64,000 bases of DNA from an uncultured Eubacteriales bacterium (GTDB lineage Bacteria; Bacillota; Clostridia; Christensenellales; CAG-138). Below the pieces are notes generated by a model. The model did no database searches and was not told the origin of the DNA. It saw only the letters and a list, made by a program, of their open reading frames with translations. Positions 1 to 8,304 of the stretch are shown here, in pieces (position 1 is the stretch's first letter; every line of letters starts with the position of its first letter). Both the position numbers and the translations under genes were made by a program. The stretch covers positions 62,001 to 126,000 of the forward strand of contig CADCJW010000006.1 in NCBI GenBank assembly GCA_902801845.1, read 5' to 3'.

Positions 1-310
1 GGCGGCCCGACTGAACCTGCCCCTGACGGAGTGGGACGAGCCCTTGCACCTGGTGCCCGCCGTCCATGAAACGAGAGGATCGCTCCGGGAGCCCGGCACC
101 TACGTGCTGATGAAAGCCTCCAGCCGCATGGCGGAAACAAAGGAGCTGCTTCGAAACAGCAAAAAAGAGGTTTTTGCCGTGGAAAACTGCGGCATGGAGA
201 CGGAAAAAATATACCGTGGCGTGGAGGAGATCCCCGACGATGCCGGTTATTTATCCTTGCTCATCGCCAAGGACCCTGCGGGGAAGGACCATGCTGCATC
301 CTTTGAGTGA
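1..310 (+). CDS. cbiL: Precorrin-2 / cobalt-factor-2 C20-methyltransferase, C-terminal fragment
   Basis: The reading frame is open from base 2 to the TGA at 308-310, so only the last 102 codons are present. The fragment reads AARLNLPLTEWDEPLHLVPA and ends with GYLSLLIAK, which matches the C-terminal half of tetrapyrrole (SAM-dependent) methylases of the CbiL/CobI type. These add the C20 methyl group to the corrin ring in cobalamin synthesis in the cytoplasm. The rest of the gene, and presumably other cobalamin genes, lie upstream of the window. A TTG at base 44 gives an internal start but is almost certainly not the real one. The assignment rests on the overall motif pattern because the SAM-binding N-terminus is missing. 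Confidence 0.75.
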   Translation, partial: AARLNLPLTEWDEPLHLVPAVHETRGSLREPGTYVLMKASSRMAETKELLRNSKKEVFAVENCGMETEKIYRGVEEIPDDAGYLSLLIAKDPAGKDHAASFE

Positions 311-386
311 ACCGTAACATCCCCGGACGTGATTTGATTCCGGGTGCTGATTGCTTTTACGGCTTATTTTTATATAGGAGAATAAT

Positions 387-905
387 ATGCGGATCGAAAC
401 GGAACGATTGCTGATCACGGATTTTCAGGCGGACATGGCCGAGGCCGTGCATAGGAACTCTTTGGACGAGGACAACCGGCGCTTCGTGCCGGACGAGGTC
501 TTCGAGACGGTGGAGGAGGCCCGGGAGGTGGTGACCTTCCTCATGGGCCGGTATGGCGGGACGGAGGGGCCCTTCGTCCATCCCATTCTCTTGAAGTCCG
601 GGGAAAATATCGGCTACGTGCAGCTGGTGAAGCTGCCGGAGGGCTGGGAGCTGGGGTACCATGTGGCCAAGGACCATACCAACCGAGGCTACGCCACGGA
701 GGCCGTGCGGGCCTTTTTGCCGGCCATGGCGGAAAGAATGGGGCTCTCCCAGATCCTCGGCATCTGCCTGGCGGAGAATCACGCCTCCGCCCGGGTGATG
801 GAAAAGTGCGGCTTCCGACCTTTGTTCCGGGGCGTCGGCCCCTATCAGGGCGCGGAGCGGGAGATCATCAAAAACGTCTGGTCCCCCGAGACGGAAGTGA
901 AGTGA
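387..905 (+). CDS. GNAT family N-acetyltransferase (RimJ/RimL-like)
   Basis: 172 aa. It begins MRIETERLLI, the usual first strand of RimJ/RimL-type acetyltransferases. It carries GYHVAKDHTNRGYATEAVRAF at about residues 90-110, the acetyl-CoA-binding loop and following helix, and ends with the typical ENHASARVMEKCGF segment. The family transfers acetyl from acetyl-CoA to the amino group of a protein N-terminus or small molecule; the substrate here is unknown. AGGAG lies 6 nt before the ATG. A hairpin with a T-run directly follows, so it is probably a single-gene transcript. Confidence 0.85.
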   Translation: MRIETERLLITDFQADMAEAVHRNSLDEDNRRFVPDEVFETVEEAREVVTFLMGRYGGTEGPFVHPILLKSGENIGYVQLVKLPEGWELGYHVAKDHTNRGYATEAVRAFLPAMAERMGLSQILGICLAENHASARVMEKCGFRPLFRGVGPYQGAEREIIKNVWSPETEVK

Positions 906-916
906 ACCACCTATGG

Positions 917-940
917 AAGCATCCTGCGGGATGCTTTTTG
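917..940 (+). terminator. Rho-independent terminator after the GNAT gene
   Basis: AAGCATCC and GGATGCTT form an 8-bp stem with a TGCG loop, followed by a T-run. Confidence 0.75.
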
Positions 941-958
941 TTTTGGGAAAGAAAAAAC

Positions 959-988
959 TTGCCAAGGCAGGGCGAGGGTCGGTATACT
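959..988 (+). promoter_or_regulatory. Sigma-A-type promoter for the YfcC-family transporter
   Basis: TTGCCA (959-964), an 18-bp spacer and TATACT (983-988), about 80 bases before the ATG at 1067. Confidence 0.6.
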
Positions 989-1066
989 GTGGGGGAAGAG
1001 AAGACGTTTAGAAAGGGATGCCCCAAATCGGGCTTGCGCCCCGTATCGGGGAAAGACAGGGGGACT

Positions 1067-2464
1067 ATGGAAACGAAGAAAAAGGGCCTGAATATCAGCG
1101 CCAGAAGCTTTCTGGCGGCCATCGTCATCATCTTCCTGCTCATGGTGCTGACCTATGCCCTGACCTTCCTGGTGCCGGGGGGCGAGTACGCCCGCGCCGT
1201 GGACGAGGCGGGGCACACCGTCATCGACACCCAGGCGGGCTTTACCCGCGTACAGGGCGGGCTGCCCTTCTATAAATGGCTGCTGTCGCCCATCCTGGTG
1301 CTGAATAGCGAGGGCTCCGGGGCGCTCATCGCGGTCATCGCCTTTTTGCTGGTCATCGGCGGGGTGTTCAACGCCCTCCACGAATGCGGGCTCATGGGGT
1401 ATATGCTGAAAAAGCTGGTCCACCGCTTCGGCGCCGTTCGCTATCGGCTCATGGCGGTGCTGATCCTGTTCTTCATGGCCATGGGCTCCCTGGTGGGCTC
1501 CTTTGAAGAGGTGGTGCCCTTGGTGCCCATTGTCACCGCTTTGGCCGTGGGCTTGGGGTGGGACGCGCTGACGGGCGTAGCTATGAGCCTGCTGGCGGCG
1601 GGCTGCGGGTTCGCCGCAGGCGTGGCCAACCCCTTTACTATCGGCGTGGCCCAGACGCTGGCGGGGCTGCCCATGTTCAGCGGCATCTGGATGCGGCTGC
1701 TGGCCTTCGTTTGTATCTACGCGCTGCTCCTGTGCTTTGTTCGCTTCCACGCCAAGCGGCTACCGGGGACGGCCTTCAGCGGCGCGTCGGAGGAACACGT
1801 GCCCGACAGGCGCATGGACCGGGGGCTGCTGCTGTTCGCCCTGATCCTGGGCGCGGGCATCGCGGTGGTCCTGTCCTCCGGGTTCATCCCGGCCCTCAGG
1901 GATTTTACCATGATCATCGTAGCGGTGATGTTCCTGGTGGCGGGCGTGGTCGCGGTGCTGGCGGCGGGCATGGGCGTGAAGGGGCTGTTGAAGTCCTTTT
2001 TGTCCGGCCTTTTAGCCATCGCGCCGTCGGTGCTGATGATCCTGATGGCCGCCTCCATCCGCTACACTCTGGTGGAGGGGAAGATCCTGGACAGCCTTCT
2101 GAACATGGCCGTGGGCGCCGCGGGAGGCATGTCCCGCGGGGTGCTGGTGCTGTTCATCTATCTCATCTGCCTGGTCCTCAACTTCTTCATTCCCTCCGGC
2201 TCCGCCAAGGCCTTTTTGCTGATCCCGCTGATTGTGCCTTTGGCCGGGCTCTTCGGCGTGAGTCCCCAGCTTTGCATCCTGGCCTTCGCCTTTGGGGACG
2301 GGTTCAGCAACGTGTTCTATCCCACCAACCCCTGCCTGCTCATCTCTCTGGGCCTGGTGGACACGGGCTACGGGAAGTGGGCCCGCTACTCCGGCAAGTT
2401 CCAGCTCATGAACCTGCTGCTCACTTCGGGGTTGCTTCTTTTGGGCCTGGCGGTGGGGTATTGA
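1067..2464 (+). CDS. YfcC-family (DcuC/CitT-like) membrane transporter
   Basis: 465 aa from the ATG at 1067, which has an AGGGGG ribosome site; the frame is open further upstream but that part is non-coding leader. It is an integral membrane protein with roughly 11-13 hydrophobic segments. The PGGEYAR sequence after the first segment, the EEVVPLVPI segment, the GVANPFTIGVAQ re-entrant-like loop and the later GDGFSNVFYPTNP loop are typical of the C4-dicarboxylate anaerobic carrier fold (Pfam DcuC; YfcC/ArcD-like proteins). Relatives are annotated as dicarboxylate or basic amino acid carriers; the substrate cannot be deduced. The next gene starts 18 nt after the stop and is probably co-transcribed. 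Confidence 0.85.
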   Translation: METKKKGLNISARSFLAAIVIIFLLMVLTYALTFLVPGGEYARAVDEAGHTVIDTQAGFTRVQGGLPFYKWLLSPILVLNSEGSGALIAVIAFLLVIGGVFNALHECGLMGYMLKKLVHRFGAVRYRLMAVLILFFMAMGSLVGSFEEVVPLVPIVTALAVGLGWDALTGVAMSLLAAGCGFAAGVANPFTIGVAQTLAGLPMFSGIWMRLLAFVCIYALLLCFVRFHAKRLPGTAFSGASEEHVPDRRMDRGLLLFALILGAGIAVVLSSGFIPALRDFTMIIVAVMFLVAGVVAVLAAGMGVKGLLKSFLSGLLAIAPSVLMILMAASIRYTLVEGKILDSLLNMAVGAAGGMSRGVLVLFIYLICLVLNFFIPSGSAKAFLLIPLIVPLAGLFGVSPQLCILAFAFGDGFSNVFYPTNPCLLISLGLVDTGYGKWARYSGKFQLMNLLLTSGLLLLGLAVGY

Positions 2465-2482
2465 TCCGGAAAGGAGAAGAGT

Positions 2483-3079
2483 ATGTTCTCGTTTTTGAAA
2501 AAGAAGAAGGGACCCTATGCCCAAACGTCTACGGCGGACTGGCAGGACCAGTGGCGGAGTCTGGTGCCGCCTGAATGCCGGAACGTGCCGGTGACGGTGG
2601 ACGGGGTGAGCATCGAGGCCTACGTGCTGGTGAACCATTTCGCCATGATGCTTCAGGACGGGCTTTTGATGGAGGCCAGCTTCTTCGATGTGTGCGAGCA
2701 CTTCCAGCGAGCCGGCTACCACGTGATCTGGCTCATGCGCTGCACCCAGGACGTGTACAACGGGTATCTCAAGCGGGCGGGGGAGCGGAACGGCAGCACC
2801 CGCTGGGTGTGGAAATCGCCCACCACCAACTTCGGCCGCTGGATCTCCGACAATCGGGAGGCGTCCATCCTCATCCAGCATACGGAGCTGCCCGCGGGGG
2901 ACATCCGCGATTGCGATGCGCCCGTTTTGGGCCGGGTCACCTGGGCCACCAGCGACGACGACACGAAGATGGTCCCCGGCCGCACCGAGTTTCAGACCCT
3001 GCCCCTGCCCGCCACGCCGAAGCAGCTGCTTCGCTGGCTCAACGGGGAGTCGCTCAGAAGCATATCGGAGAGGAATTGA
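2483..3079 (+). CDS. Hypothetical protein paired with the YfcC transporter
   Basis: 198 aa; I do not recognise the family. A clear ribosome site (GGAAAGGAGAAG) precedes the ATG and codon use matches the neighbours, so it is a real gene. There is no signal peptide or membrane segment. The N-terminus is lysine-rich (FLKKKKG); the body has many Trp and Arg residues and reads as a soluble alpha/beta protein (for example ASFFDVCEHFQRAGYHVIWL and RWVWKSPTTNFGRW). It lies 18 nt downstream of the transporter gene, suggesting one operon, and is followed by a structured convergent repeat. A role as an enzyme acting on the imported substrate is only a guess. Confidence 0.7.
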   Translation: MFSFLKKKKGPYAQTSTADWQDQWRSLVPPECRNVPVTVDGVSIEAYVLVNHFAMMLQDGLLMEASFFDVCEHFQRAGYHVIWLMRCTQDVYNGYLKRAGERNGSTRWVWKSPTTNFGRWISDNREASILIQHTELPAGDIRDCDAPVLGRVTWATSDDDTKMVPGRTEFQTLPLPATPKQLLRWLNGESLRSISERN

Positions 3080-3091
3080 TGGAAAGCATCT

Positions 3092-3227
3092 GTGCCTTTT
3101 CTTGGTAAGAAAAGGCACCCCAAAAGAACTTAAGAAGGGGTATTGCTTTTCTTGCGAAAGCTTTACCCCTTCTTGCATTTCTCTTTTTCCGCCGCTTTTT
3201 CTCTTTAGCCTAAAGAGAAAAAGCGGC
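3092..3227 (+). repeat. Structured convergent-gap repeat, copy 1 (plus orientation)
   Basis: Three hairpins in order: A, a perfect 12-bp stem 3092-3103/3107-3118; a middle stem 3132-3142/3164-3174 enclosing a smaller one; and C, a perfect 17-bp stem 3191-3207/3211-3227. Between A and the middle stem is CCAAAAGAACTT. Before C is CTTTTTCCGCCGC. The same layout occurs at 11590-11719 (inverted) and 34689-34824. It fills the gap between the convergent genes ending at 3079 and 3244. Confidence 0.85.
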
Positions 3228-3243
3228 AAAACGTAACCCTAAA

Positions 3244-4881
3244 TCATCCCTTCATCTGCGCTTCCACCAGCCGGGTCGCTCCGTACCGTTCCCGCAGCAG
3301 GGGCTTTTCGATCTTGCCGGTGGGATTCCGGGGCACCGTGGCGAAGATCAGCTTCCGGGGCCGCTTATATCGGGGCAGGGCCCGGCAGAAGTCGTTGACC
3401 TCCGCCTCGGAAAGGGCGTCGCCCTCCTTCACCTCGATGATGGCCGCCGCGATCTCCCCCAGCCGCTCGTCGGGGAGGCCGATGACCGCCACGTCCTTGA
3501 TCTTGCTGTGGGTGCGGAGGAAGTCCTCGATCTGCACCGGGTACAGGTTCTCGCCGCCGGAAATGATCACGTCCTTCTTCCGGTCCACCAGATACACGAA
3601 CCCGTCCGCGTCCATCTTGGCCATGTCCCCAGTCCGGAGCCATTCGCCCATGAGGGACTCCTTCGTAGCCTCCGGGTTCCGGTAGTAGCACTTCATGACC
3701 CCGGGCCCCTTCACCAGCAGCTCGCCCACCTCGTCGGGGACCGTGTCCTCGTTTTTGTCGTTGACCACCCGGATCTGCCAGCCGTAGCCGGCCTTGCCGA
3801 TGGCCCCCAGCTTGTGGAGGTTCTCCATGCCAAGGTGCACGCAGCCAGGGCCGATGGACTCGGAAAGGCCGTAGTTCACGTCGTACTGATGCCTGGGGAA
3901 CACCTTCAGCCACCGCCGCACCAGGGACGGGGGCACGGGCTGGGCGCCGATGTGCATGAGCCGCCACTGACCCAGCTCGTAGTCGCTGAGCTTCAGGGCG
4001 CCGGAATCCAGGGAATCCAAAATGTCCTGGACCCAGGGCACCAGGAGCCACACGATGGTGCACCTCTCCTCGCTGACGGTCTGGAGCACCCAATCAGGCC
4101 GCACGCCCCGAAGGAGCACCGCCCGGCTGCCGGAGAGGAGGCTCCCGAACCAATGCATCTTGGCGCCGGTGTGGTAGAGGGGCGGGATGCAGAGGAACAC
4201 GTCGCTGTGGGTCTGCTGGTGGTGGTGCTGCTCGCACACGGCGGCATGCATCAGCGCCCGGTGGGCGTGGAGGATGGCCTTGGGGAAGCCGGTGGTGCCG
4301 GAGGAGAAATAGATGGCCGCGTCGTCGTCCTCCGTGAGCTCCACGGCGGGGGCCCGGCTGGAGCAGAACTCCACCAGCCGATCGTAGCTGTCCGCGAAGG
4401 CGGGCACGTCCTCCCCCACATAAAAGAGGGTCTTCACCCGGGGAAGCCGAGGCAGGGCGGAGGCCACCCGCTCCGTAAACTCCGGCCCGAACACCAGCAC
4501 GGACACCTCCGCCAGATCCCCGCAGTAGGCGATCTCCTCGTCGGTGTACCGATAGTTCATGGGCACGGCCAGGGCGCCGGTCTTCAAGATGCCGAAGTAG
4601 ATGGGCAGCCATTCGAGCCCGTTCATGAGGAGGATCCCCACCTTGTCCCCCTTCTTCACGTTTCGGGTGAGCAGGAGGTTGGCGAACCGGTTGGCCTTGG
4701 TGTCGAACTCCCGCCAGGTCATGTCCCGGCGATAGCGGCCCTCGGGGCTGGTCTCGATGAGGGTGTACTCCCGCCAAGTCATCTCCGCAGCGGGCCGGGC
4801 GGCGGGGTTGATCTCCACCAGAGCCACTTCGTTGGGGAAGAATTTGGCGTTCTTTTCCAGGGCTTCCATGATCAGTTCCAT
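3244..4881 (-). CDS. Acyl-CoA synthetase / AMP-dependent ligase (ANL superfamily)
   Basis: 545 aa from the ATG at 4881 (AAAGG upstream); an upstream open extension to 5298 is not coding. It activates a carboxylic acid with ATP and loads it on CoA. Motifs in order: the phosphate loop SSGTTGFPK near residue 190, NYGLSESIGPG, the hinge region LRTGDMAKMDADGFVYLVDRKKD, GGENLYPVQIED, and the C-terminal catalytic lysine region PTGKIEK. Near the N-terminus a short segment is repeated: MTWREY and MTWREF lie exactly 20 residues apart, which lengthens this region relative to many FadD-type enzymes. Medium- or long-chain fatty acids are likely but unproven substrates. It is divergent from the DUF2975 gene; ATGATATCAT (4914-4923) lies in the shared gap. 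Confidence 0.9.
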   Translation of the reverse strand: MELIMEALEKNAKFFPNEVALVEINPAARPAAEMTWREYTLIETSPEGRYRRDMTWREFDTKANRFANLLLTRNVKKGDKVGILLMNGLEWLPIYFGILKTGALAVPMNYRYTDEEIAYCGDLAEVSVLVFGPEFTERVASALPRLPRVKTLFYVGEDVPAFADSYDRLVEFCSSRAPAVELTEDDDAAIYFSSGTTGFPKAILHAHRALMHAAVCEQHHHQQTHSDVFLCIPPLYHTGAKMHWFGSLLSGSRAVLLRGVRPDWVLQTVSEERCTIVWLLVPWVQDILDSLDSGALKLSDYELGQWRLMHIGAQPVPPSLVRRWLKVFPRHQYDVNYGLSESIGPGCVHLGMENLHKLGAIGKAGYGWQIRVVNDKNEDTVPDEVGELLVKGPGVMKCYYRNPEATKESLMGEWLRTGDMAKMDADGFVYLVDRKKDVIISGGENLYPVQIEDFLRTHSKIKDVAVIGLPDERLGEIAAAIIEVKEGDALSEAEVNDFCRALPRYKRPRKLIFATVPRNPTGKIEKPLLRERYGATRLVEAQMKG

Positions 4882-4999
4882 GTTCTTTTTCCTTTGACGA
4901 CGAAATTTGATATATGATATCATTTTTCTCCCGCAATTACAAGAGGAACTTGCCCTTTTGATAAACAGAAAAGATTTATTGAAAAACGATAAAAAAGAA

Positions 5000-5028
5000 T
5001 TGACAAACGATGAATTTGGTGGTATGGT
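5000..5028 (+). promoter_or_regulatory. Sigma-A-type promoter of the DUF2975 operon
   Basis: TTGACA (5000-5005), 17-bp spacer, TATGGT (5023-5028), 33 bases before the start codon. The AT-rich gap toward the divergent ligase also holds the palindrome ATGATATCAT at 4914-4923. Confidence 0.7.
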
Positions 5029-5061
5029 AGGGCCAACGAAAGACAAAAGGAGCGATTCTAA

Positions 5062-5511
5062 ATGCCCAAGATCAGCAAAAATGCCTCCGTGACCCTGTCC
5101 CTCGTCTGCTGCGGGATCGGCTTTCTGGGCCTCATCGCCATGGCGATCCTGTTGCCCGCGTACCTCCCCAAGGCCCACGGCGCAGTCTACGGGGAATCCC
5201 TGCCGCCCCTTTTGGTGGCCCTGGCCTATGTGTATCTCGTTCCCGTGGCGGTGGCCGATGGATTCCTGGTCAAGCTGCTGTTGCTGATAAAGGGTCATCA
5301 GGTGTTCACGGACAGAGTGGTGTCCTGCCTTAGGACCATCAGCTGGTGCTGCTTCATCGAAGCGGGGCTGCTGTGCCTCGGCATAGTCTATTTTCGGCTC
5401 CTGCCCGTGCTGGCCTTCGTGGCCGGCTTCTTGGGGCTGGTCCTCCGGGTGGTCAAGAACGTGATCGAGGAAGCCGTGGCCCTGAAGGCCGAGAACGACT
5501 TCACCATCTAA
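5062..5511 (+). CDS. DUF2975 family membrane protein
   Basis: 149 aa with four hydrophobic segments (about residues 13-33, 46-66, 91-108 and 112-130) and a short polar C-terminus (ENDFTI). The arrangement, and an immediately downstream small Cro/C1-type HTH gene, is the usual DUF2975-YozG pairing in Firmicutes. The function of the pair is unknown. Ribosome site AAAGGAGCG. The next gene starts 14 nt after the stop. Confidence 0.8.
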   Translation: MPKISKNASVTLSLVCCGIGFLGLIAMAILLPAYLPKAHGAVYGESLPPLLVALAYVYLVPVAVADGFLVKLLLLIKGHQVFTDRVVSCLRTISWCCFIEAGLLCLGIVYFRLLPVLAFVAGFLGLVLRVVKNVIEEAVALKAENDFTI

Positions 5512-5525
5512 AGGAGGGCAGCGTC

Positions 5526-5732
5526 ATGATCGAAGTGAATCTGGACGTGATGATGGCCCGGCGGCGCATGAGTCTGAACGAGCTCTCCGAACGGGTGGGG
5601 ATCACGGTGGCCAACCTGTCCATCCTGAAGAACAACAAGGCCAAGGCCGTCCGCTTCTCCACCCTGGACGCCATCTGCCGGGAGCTGAACTGTGCCCCCG
5701 GGGACATTCTCGAATACAGAGAGGAAAACTAA
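5526..5732 (+). CDS. Small Cro/C1-type HTH regulator (YozG-like)
   Basis: 68 aa from the ATG at 5526, behind a strong AAAGGAGGG site; an in-frame extension to 5346 overlaps the previous gene and is rejected. The whole protein is one XRE-type domain: RRRMSLNELSERVGITVANLSILKNNKAK is helices 1-3, with SILKNNKA as recognition helix, ending GDILEYREEN. It is probably the DNA-binding partner of the DUF2975 protein, which may sequester it at the membrane; that mechanism is inference. The downstream DUF4173 gene begins 2 nt after the stop. Confidence 0.85.
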   Translation: MIEVNLDVMMARRRMSLNELSERVGITVANLSILKNNKAKAVRFSTLDAICRELNCAPGDILEYREEN

Positions 5733-5734
5733 AA

Positions 5735-7591
5735 ATGGAAGAATTGTATACGAACCCGACGGTGCAGCCCACGGCCGCACCGGAGCCTACTATACCCCAA
5801 AAGGACCCCGTGCCGATGCGGGACCGGGTGCTGGCCTTCGCTTTGCTGGCGCTGGGCTACCTGGTCTGCCGGTTTGAGATCTCCGGCCATCCCCTGCTGG
5901 GTCTGGTCTATGGCCTCGTCCTCTACGGCTTGACGGTCTGGCACTATCGGGGCCGGATGGGCAAGCGATCCCTTGGCGTCTGGGCGGTGGGCCTTCTGTT
6001 CCTTCTGTCCCATCTTTTGACCGACAACGGCCCGGTCCGCTTCTTTGCCCGTTGGTTCGCGGTGCTCCTATGGGGCTACGGGGTCTACTGCGCCGGAGGC
6101 AACTCCGCGGAAGAAAAACTGGGGGACATGTTCGTCCCGGAGTTCTTCAAGGCCAACGTCTTCATGCCCTTCTCCAAGCTCAGCGCCTTTTTCACCGCCG
6201 CCTTTTCCGGCGGAAAAAGAAACTGGCTCAGGGCTGCCCTGCTGGTGCTGCTGGGCTTGGGGCTGGCGCTCATCCCCTTGTTTATCGTGGTGAACCTGCT
6301 CCAGTACGACGAAGCCTTCTCCAAGCTCCTGGACAGCCTCTTCTCGGAAAGCCTGCCCGAGGCCGTCTTTTGGCGGCTCCTGTGCCTGCTGCTGGCGGTG
6401 GTCATGGCGACCCTGCTCATGAGCTGCCTTTTCGGCAGCCGGGACCACGCCCTCAACCGGGTGCTGTCGCGGGAGAGCGTGGCGGCCTTCCGTATCCGCC
6501 GCCGGTTTTTGCCTTTGGCGGTCAGCTGCGCCATGCTGATCCCGCTGCTGCTGGTCTACGGCCTGTTCTTCTTCAGCCAGCTGCCCTTGTACACCTCGGC
6601 CTTCACCGGGGTGCTCCCTAAGGGCTACACCTACGCCGATTACGCCCGGGAGGGCTTCTTCCAGCTCTGCGCCGTCTGCACCATCAACGGTCTTCTCTAT
6701 CTGTTCGTCAGCTTGTTCACCAAGCGGGGGAAGGGGGAGGGGGTCCGCCGGGCGTTGCTGACGGTCCTGTGCCTCTGCAGCCTCATCCTGGCGGCTACGG
6801 CCCTTTCCAAGATGGTCCTGTACGTTTGCACCTACGGCCTCACCCCCAAGCGGGTCTATGCGAGCTGGGCCATGATCGTCCTGGTGGCCGCCTTCCTGCT
6901 GGCGCTTATCGGCGCCTATTGGACGCGGCTGAACGTCACGCGGTCCCTGTGCCTTCTGTTCGTATGCATGTTCGGGTTCCTGTGCCTCTTTGACACCAAC
7001 GCTCTCATCGCGGACTATAACGTCCGGGCCTATGAGGAAGGGCGCCTCGACACCGTGGACACCGACGTCCTCTGGGATCTGGGGGACTCCGCCGTCCCCG
7101 CCGCCGCCCGCCTTGTCGAGGATGCGAAATATGGGGACGAAGTGAAGCACTTTTTGAGCCGTCACGGCCAGCGGTCCGCCTTCGACGCCCTCTGCCACGG
7201 CCTCCCCGGCCTGAGGGCCCGGGCCCTTTCAGAGCCCTATTGGCTCCATCCAGCCACCGTTCGGGTCCGCATCGAGACGGAGAACGGCTTCGAGGCTTTG
7301 GGCTGCTTATACGGGGAGAGGGGCTACGAGCACAGCGCGGGCACGTCCGTGAACGCCGACGGCACGCTCTATGCCCGGGGTCAGGAGACCTTCTTCGAGC
7401 TGGAGCCTGTGGCGTGGGGCGGCTGGGACCGGATCAACGAGGGGGAGGCCCTGCGCTTCCAGCTGGTCGTTTCCGACGACATGCACCAGGAGCGCAAAAC
7501 CAATTGGCTGGACTGCTGCTACGGCGATACCGTGACCATCACCCTCACCGGCAGCGCTGAGCAGGGCTATACCATCGAAAAGAAGGATTAA
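5735..7591 (+). CDS. DUF4173-family multi-pass membrane protein
   Basis: 618 aa. A short cytoplasmic N-terminus rich in Pro, Ala and Thr is followed by about 11-12 hydrophobic segments to roughly residue 420. The C-terminal soluble part (about 430-618) contains a conserved-looking patch DTDVLWDLGDSAVPAAARLV and a beta-rich end. The family (DUF4173/DUF4153) has no known activity but is often found with DUF2975 and HTH genes, as here. The start is set by GAGAGGA and by tight coupling to the HTH gene. Its TAA overlaps, on the opposite strand, the stop of the convergent Crp/Fnr gene (7588-7591). Confidence 0.75.
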   Translation: MEELYTNPTVQPTAAPEPTIPQKDPVPMRDRVLAFALLALGYLVCRFEISGHPLLGLVYGLVLYGLTVWHYRGRMGKRSLGVWAVGLLFLLSHLLTDNGPVRFFARWFAVLLWGYGVYCAGGNSAEEKLGDMFVPEFFKANVFMPFSKLSAFFTAAFSGGKRNWLRAALLVLLGLGLALIPLFIVVNLLQYDEAFSKLLDSLFSESLPEAVFWRLLCLLLAVVMATLLMSCLFGSRDHALNRVLSRESVAAFRIRRRFLPLAVSCAMLIPLLLVYGLFFFSQLPLYTSAFTGVLPKGYTYADYAREGFFQLCAVCTINGLLYLFVSLFTKRGKGEGVRRALLTVLCLCSLILAATALSKMVLYVCTYGLTPKRVYASWAMIVLVAAFLLALIGAYWTRLNVTRSLCLLFVCMFGFLCLFDTNALIADYNVRAYEEGRLDTVDTDVLWDLGDSAVPAAARLVEDAKYGDEVKHFLSRHGQRSAFDALCHGLPGLRARALSEPYWLHPATVRVRIETENGFEALGCLYGERGYEHSAGTSVNADGTLYARGQETFFELEPVAWGGWDRINEGEALRFQLVVSDDMHQERKTNWLDCCYGDTVTITLTGSAEQGYTIEKKD

Positions 7592-8274
7592 TCCAGACAA
7601 TCCTCCAGCCCTTCCCGGCTGAGCAGCCGGAAGGAGCCCCGATAGACGGCCAACAGGCCGTCTTTTTCCATGCGGGAAAGCTCCCGGGAGAGGGCGCTGC
7701 GGTTCACGCCCAACAGGGACGCCATGGCCTCCCTCGTCATGGGCAGGGTGAAGGTGGGCCCTCCCTGGTCGTGGGCGGCGTCCAGCAAAAACAGGGCGAT
7801 CCGGCCCCGGAGCGAGCGCTCGGAAAGGTAGCGCACCTTCCGGTTCAGCGCCCAGTATCGGGCGGAAAGCTCGTGGAGCAGGTTCACCCGAAGCCGGTCG
7901 CCGAAGTCGCCGGGGGCGGCCATGATGCTCTTAAAGGGGACGAACAGGACCCGGGCGTCCTCCGTGCACTCCACGGTGACGGGGCTCTTGCCGTTATCTG
8001 TGGCCATGAGCATGTCCCCGAACATGTTGCCGGGGCCCAGGACGCTCTGCAGGTTTTCCTCCCCCTGCCGGTTCAGCCGGTAGGCCTTCAGCTTTCCGGA
8101 GAGCAGGAGCCCTGCGGCGGTCACGCTGTCCCCCTGGGAGAGGAGGATGGCTCCTTTAGAGAAGCTGTCCTGGCGGCAGGGAGCCGTCCGCATAAAGGCC
8201 GCCACGTCCGTATCCTGCAGCCCCGCGAACAGCGGCGCCGCCAGGATGGCGGGGGAGAGGGGGATGGTGTCCAT
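7588..8274 (-). CDS. Crp/Fnr family transcriptional regulator
   Basis: 228 aa. The N-terminal cyclic-nucleotide-binding-like beta barrel includes GAILLSQGDSVTAAGLLLSGKLKAY and PGNMFGDMLMA. A dimer helix follows, then a C-terminal winged helix with MTREAMASLLGVNRSALSRELSRMEKDG, the typical HTH_CRP pattern. No Cys cluster that would suggest an Fnr-type iron-sulphur site is visible, so the ligand is unknown. AAAGGAG lies upstream of the ATG. Its target genes are not evident; the gene next to its start is the DUF559 element, and it converges on the DUF4173 gene with a 4-nt overlap. Confidence 0.88.
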   Translation of the reverse strand: MDTIPLSPAILAAPLFAGLQDTDVAAFMRTAPCRQDSFSKGAILLSQGDSVTAAGLLLSGKLKAYRLNRQGEENLQSVLGPGNMFGDMLMATDNGKSPVTVECTEDARVLFVPFKSIMAAPGDFGDRLRVNLLHELSARYWALNRKVRYLSERSLRGRIALFLLDAAHDQGGPTFTLPMTREAMASLLGVNRSALSRELSRMEKDGLLAVYRGSFRLLSREGLEDCLD

Positions 8275-8304
8275 AGATCGCTCCTTTCCATATGTTGAGG
8301 CCTA

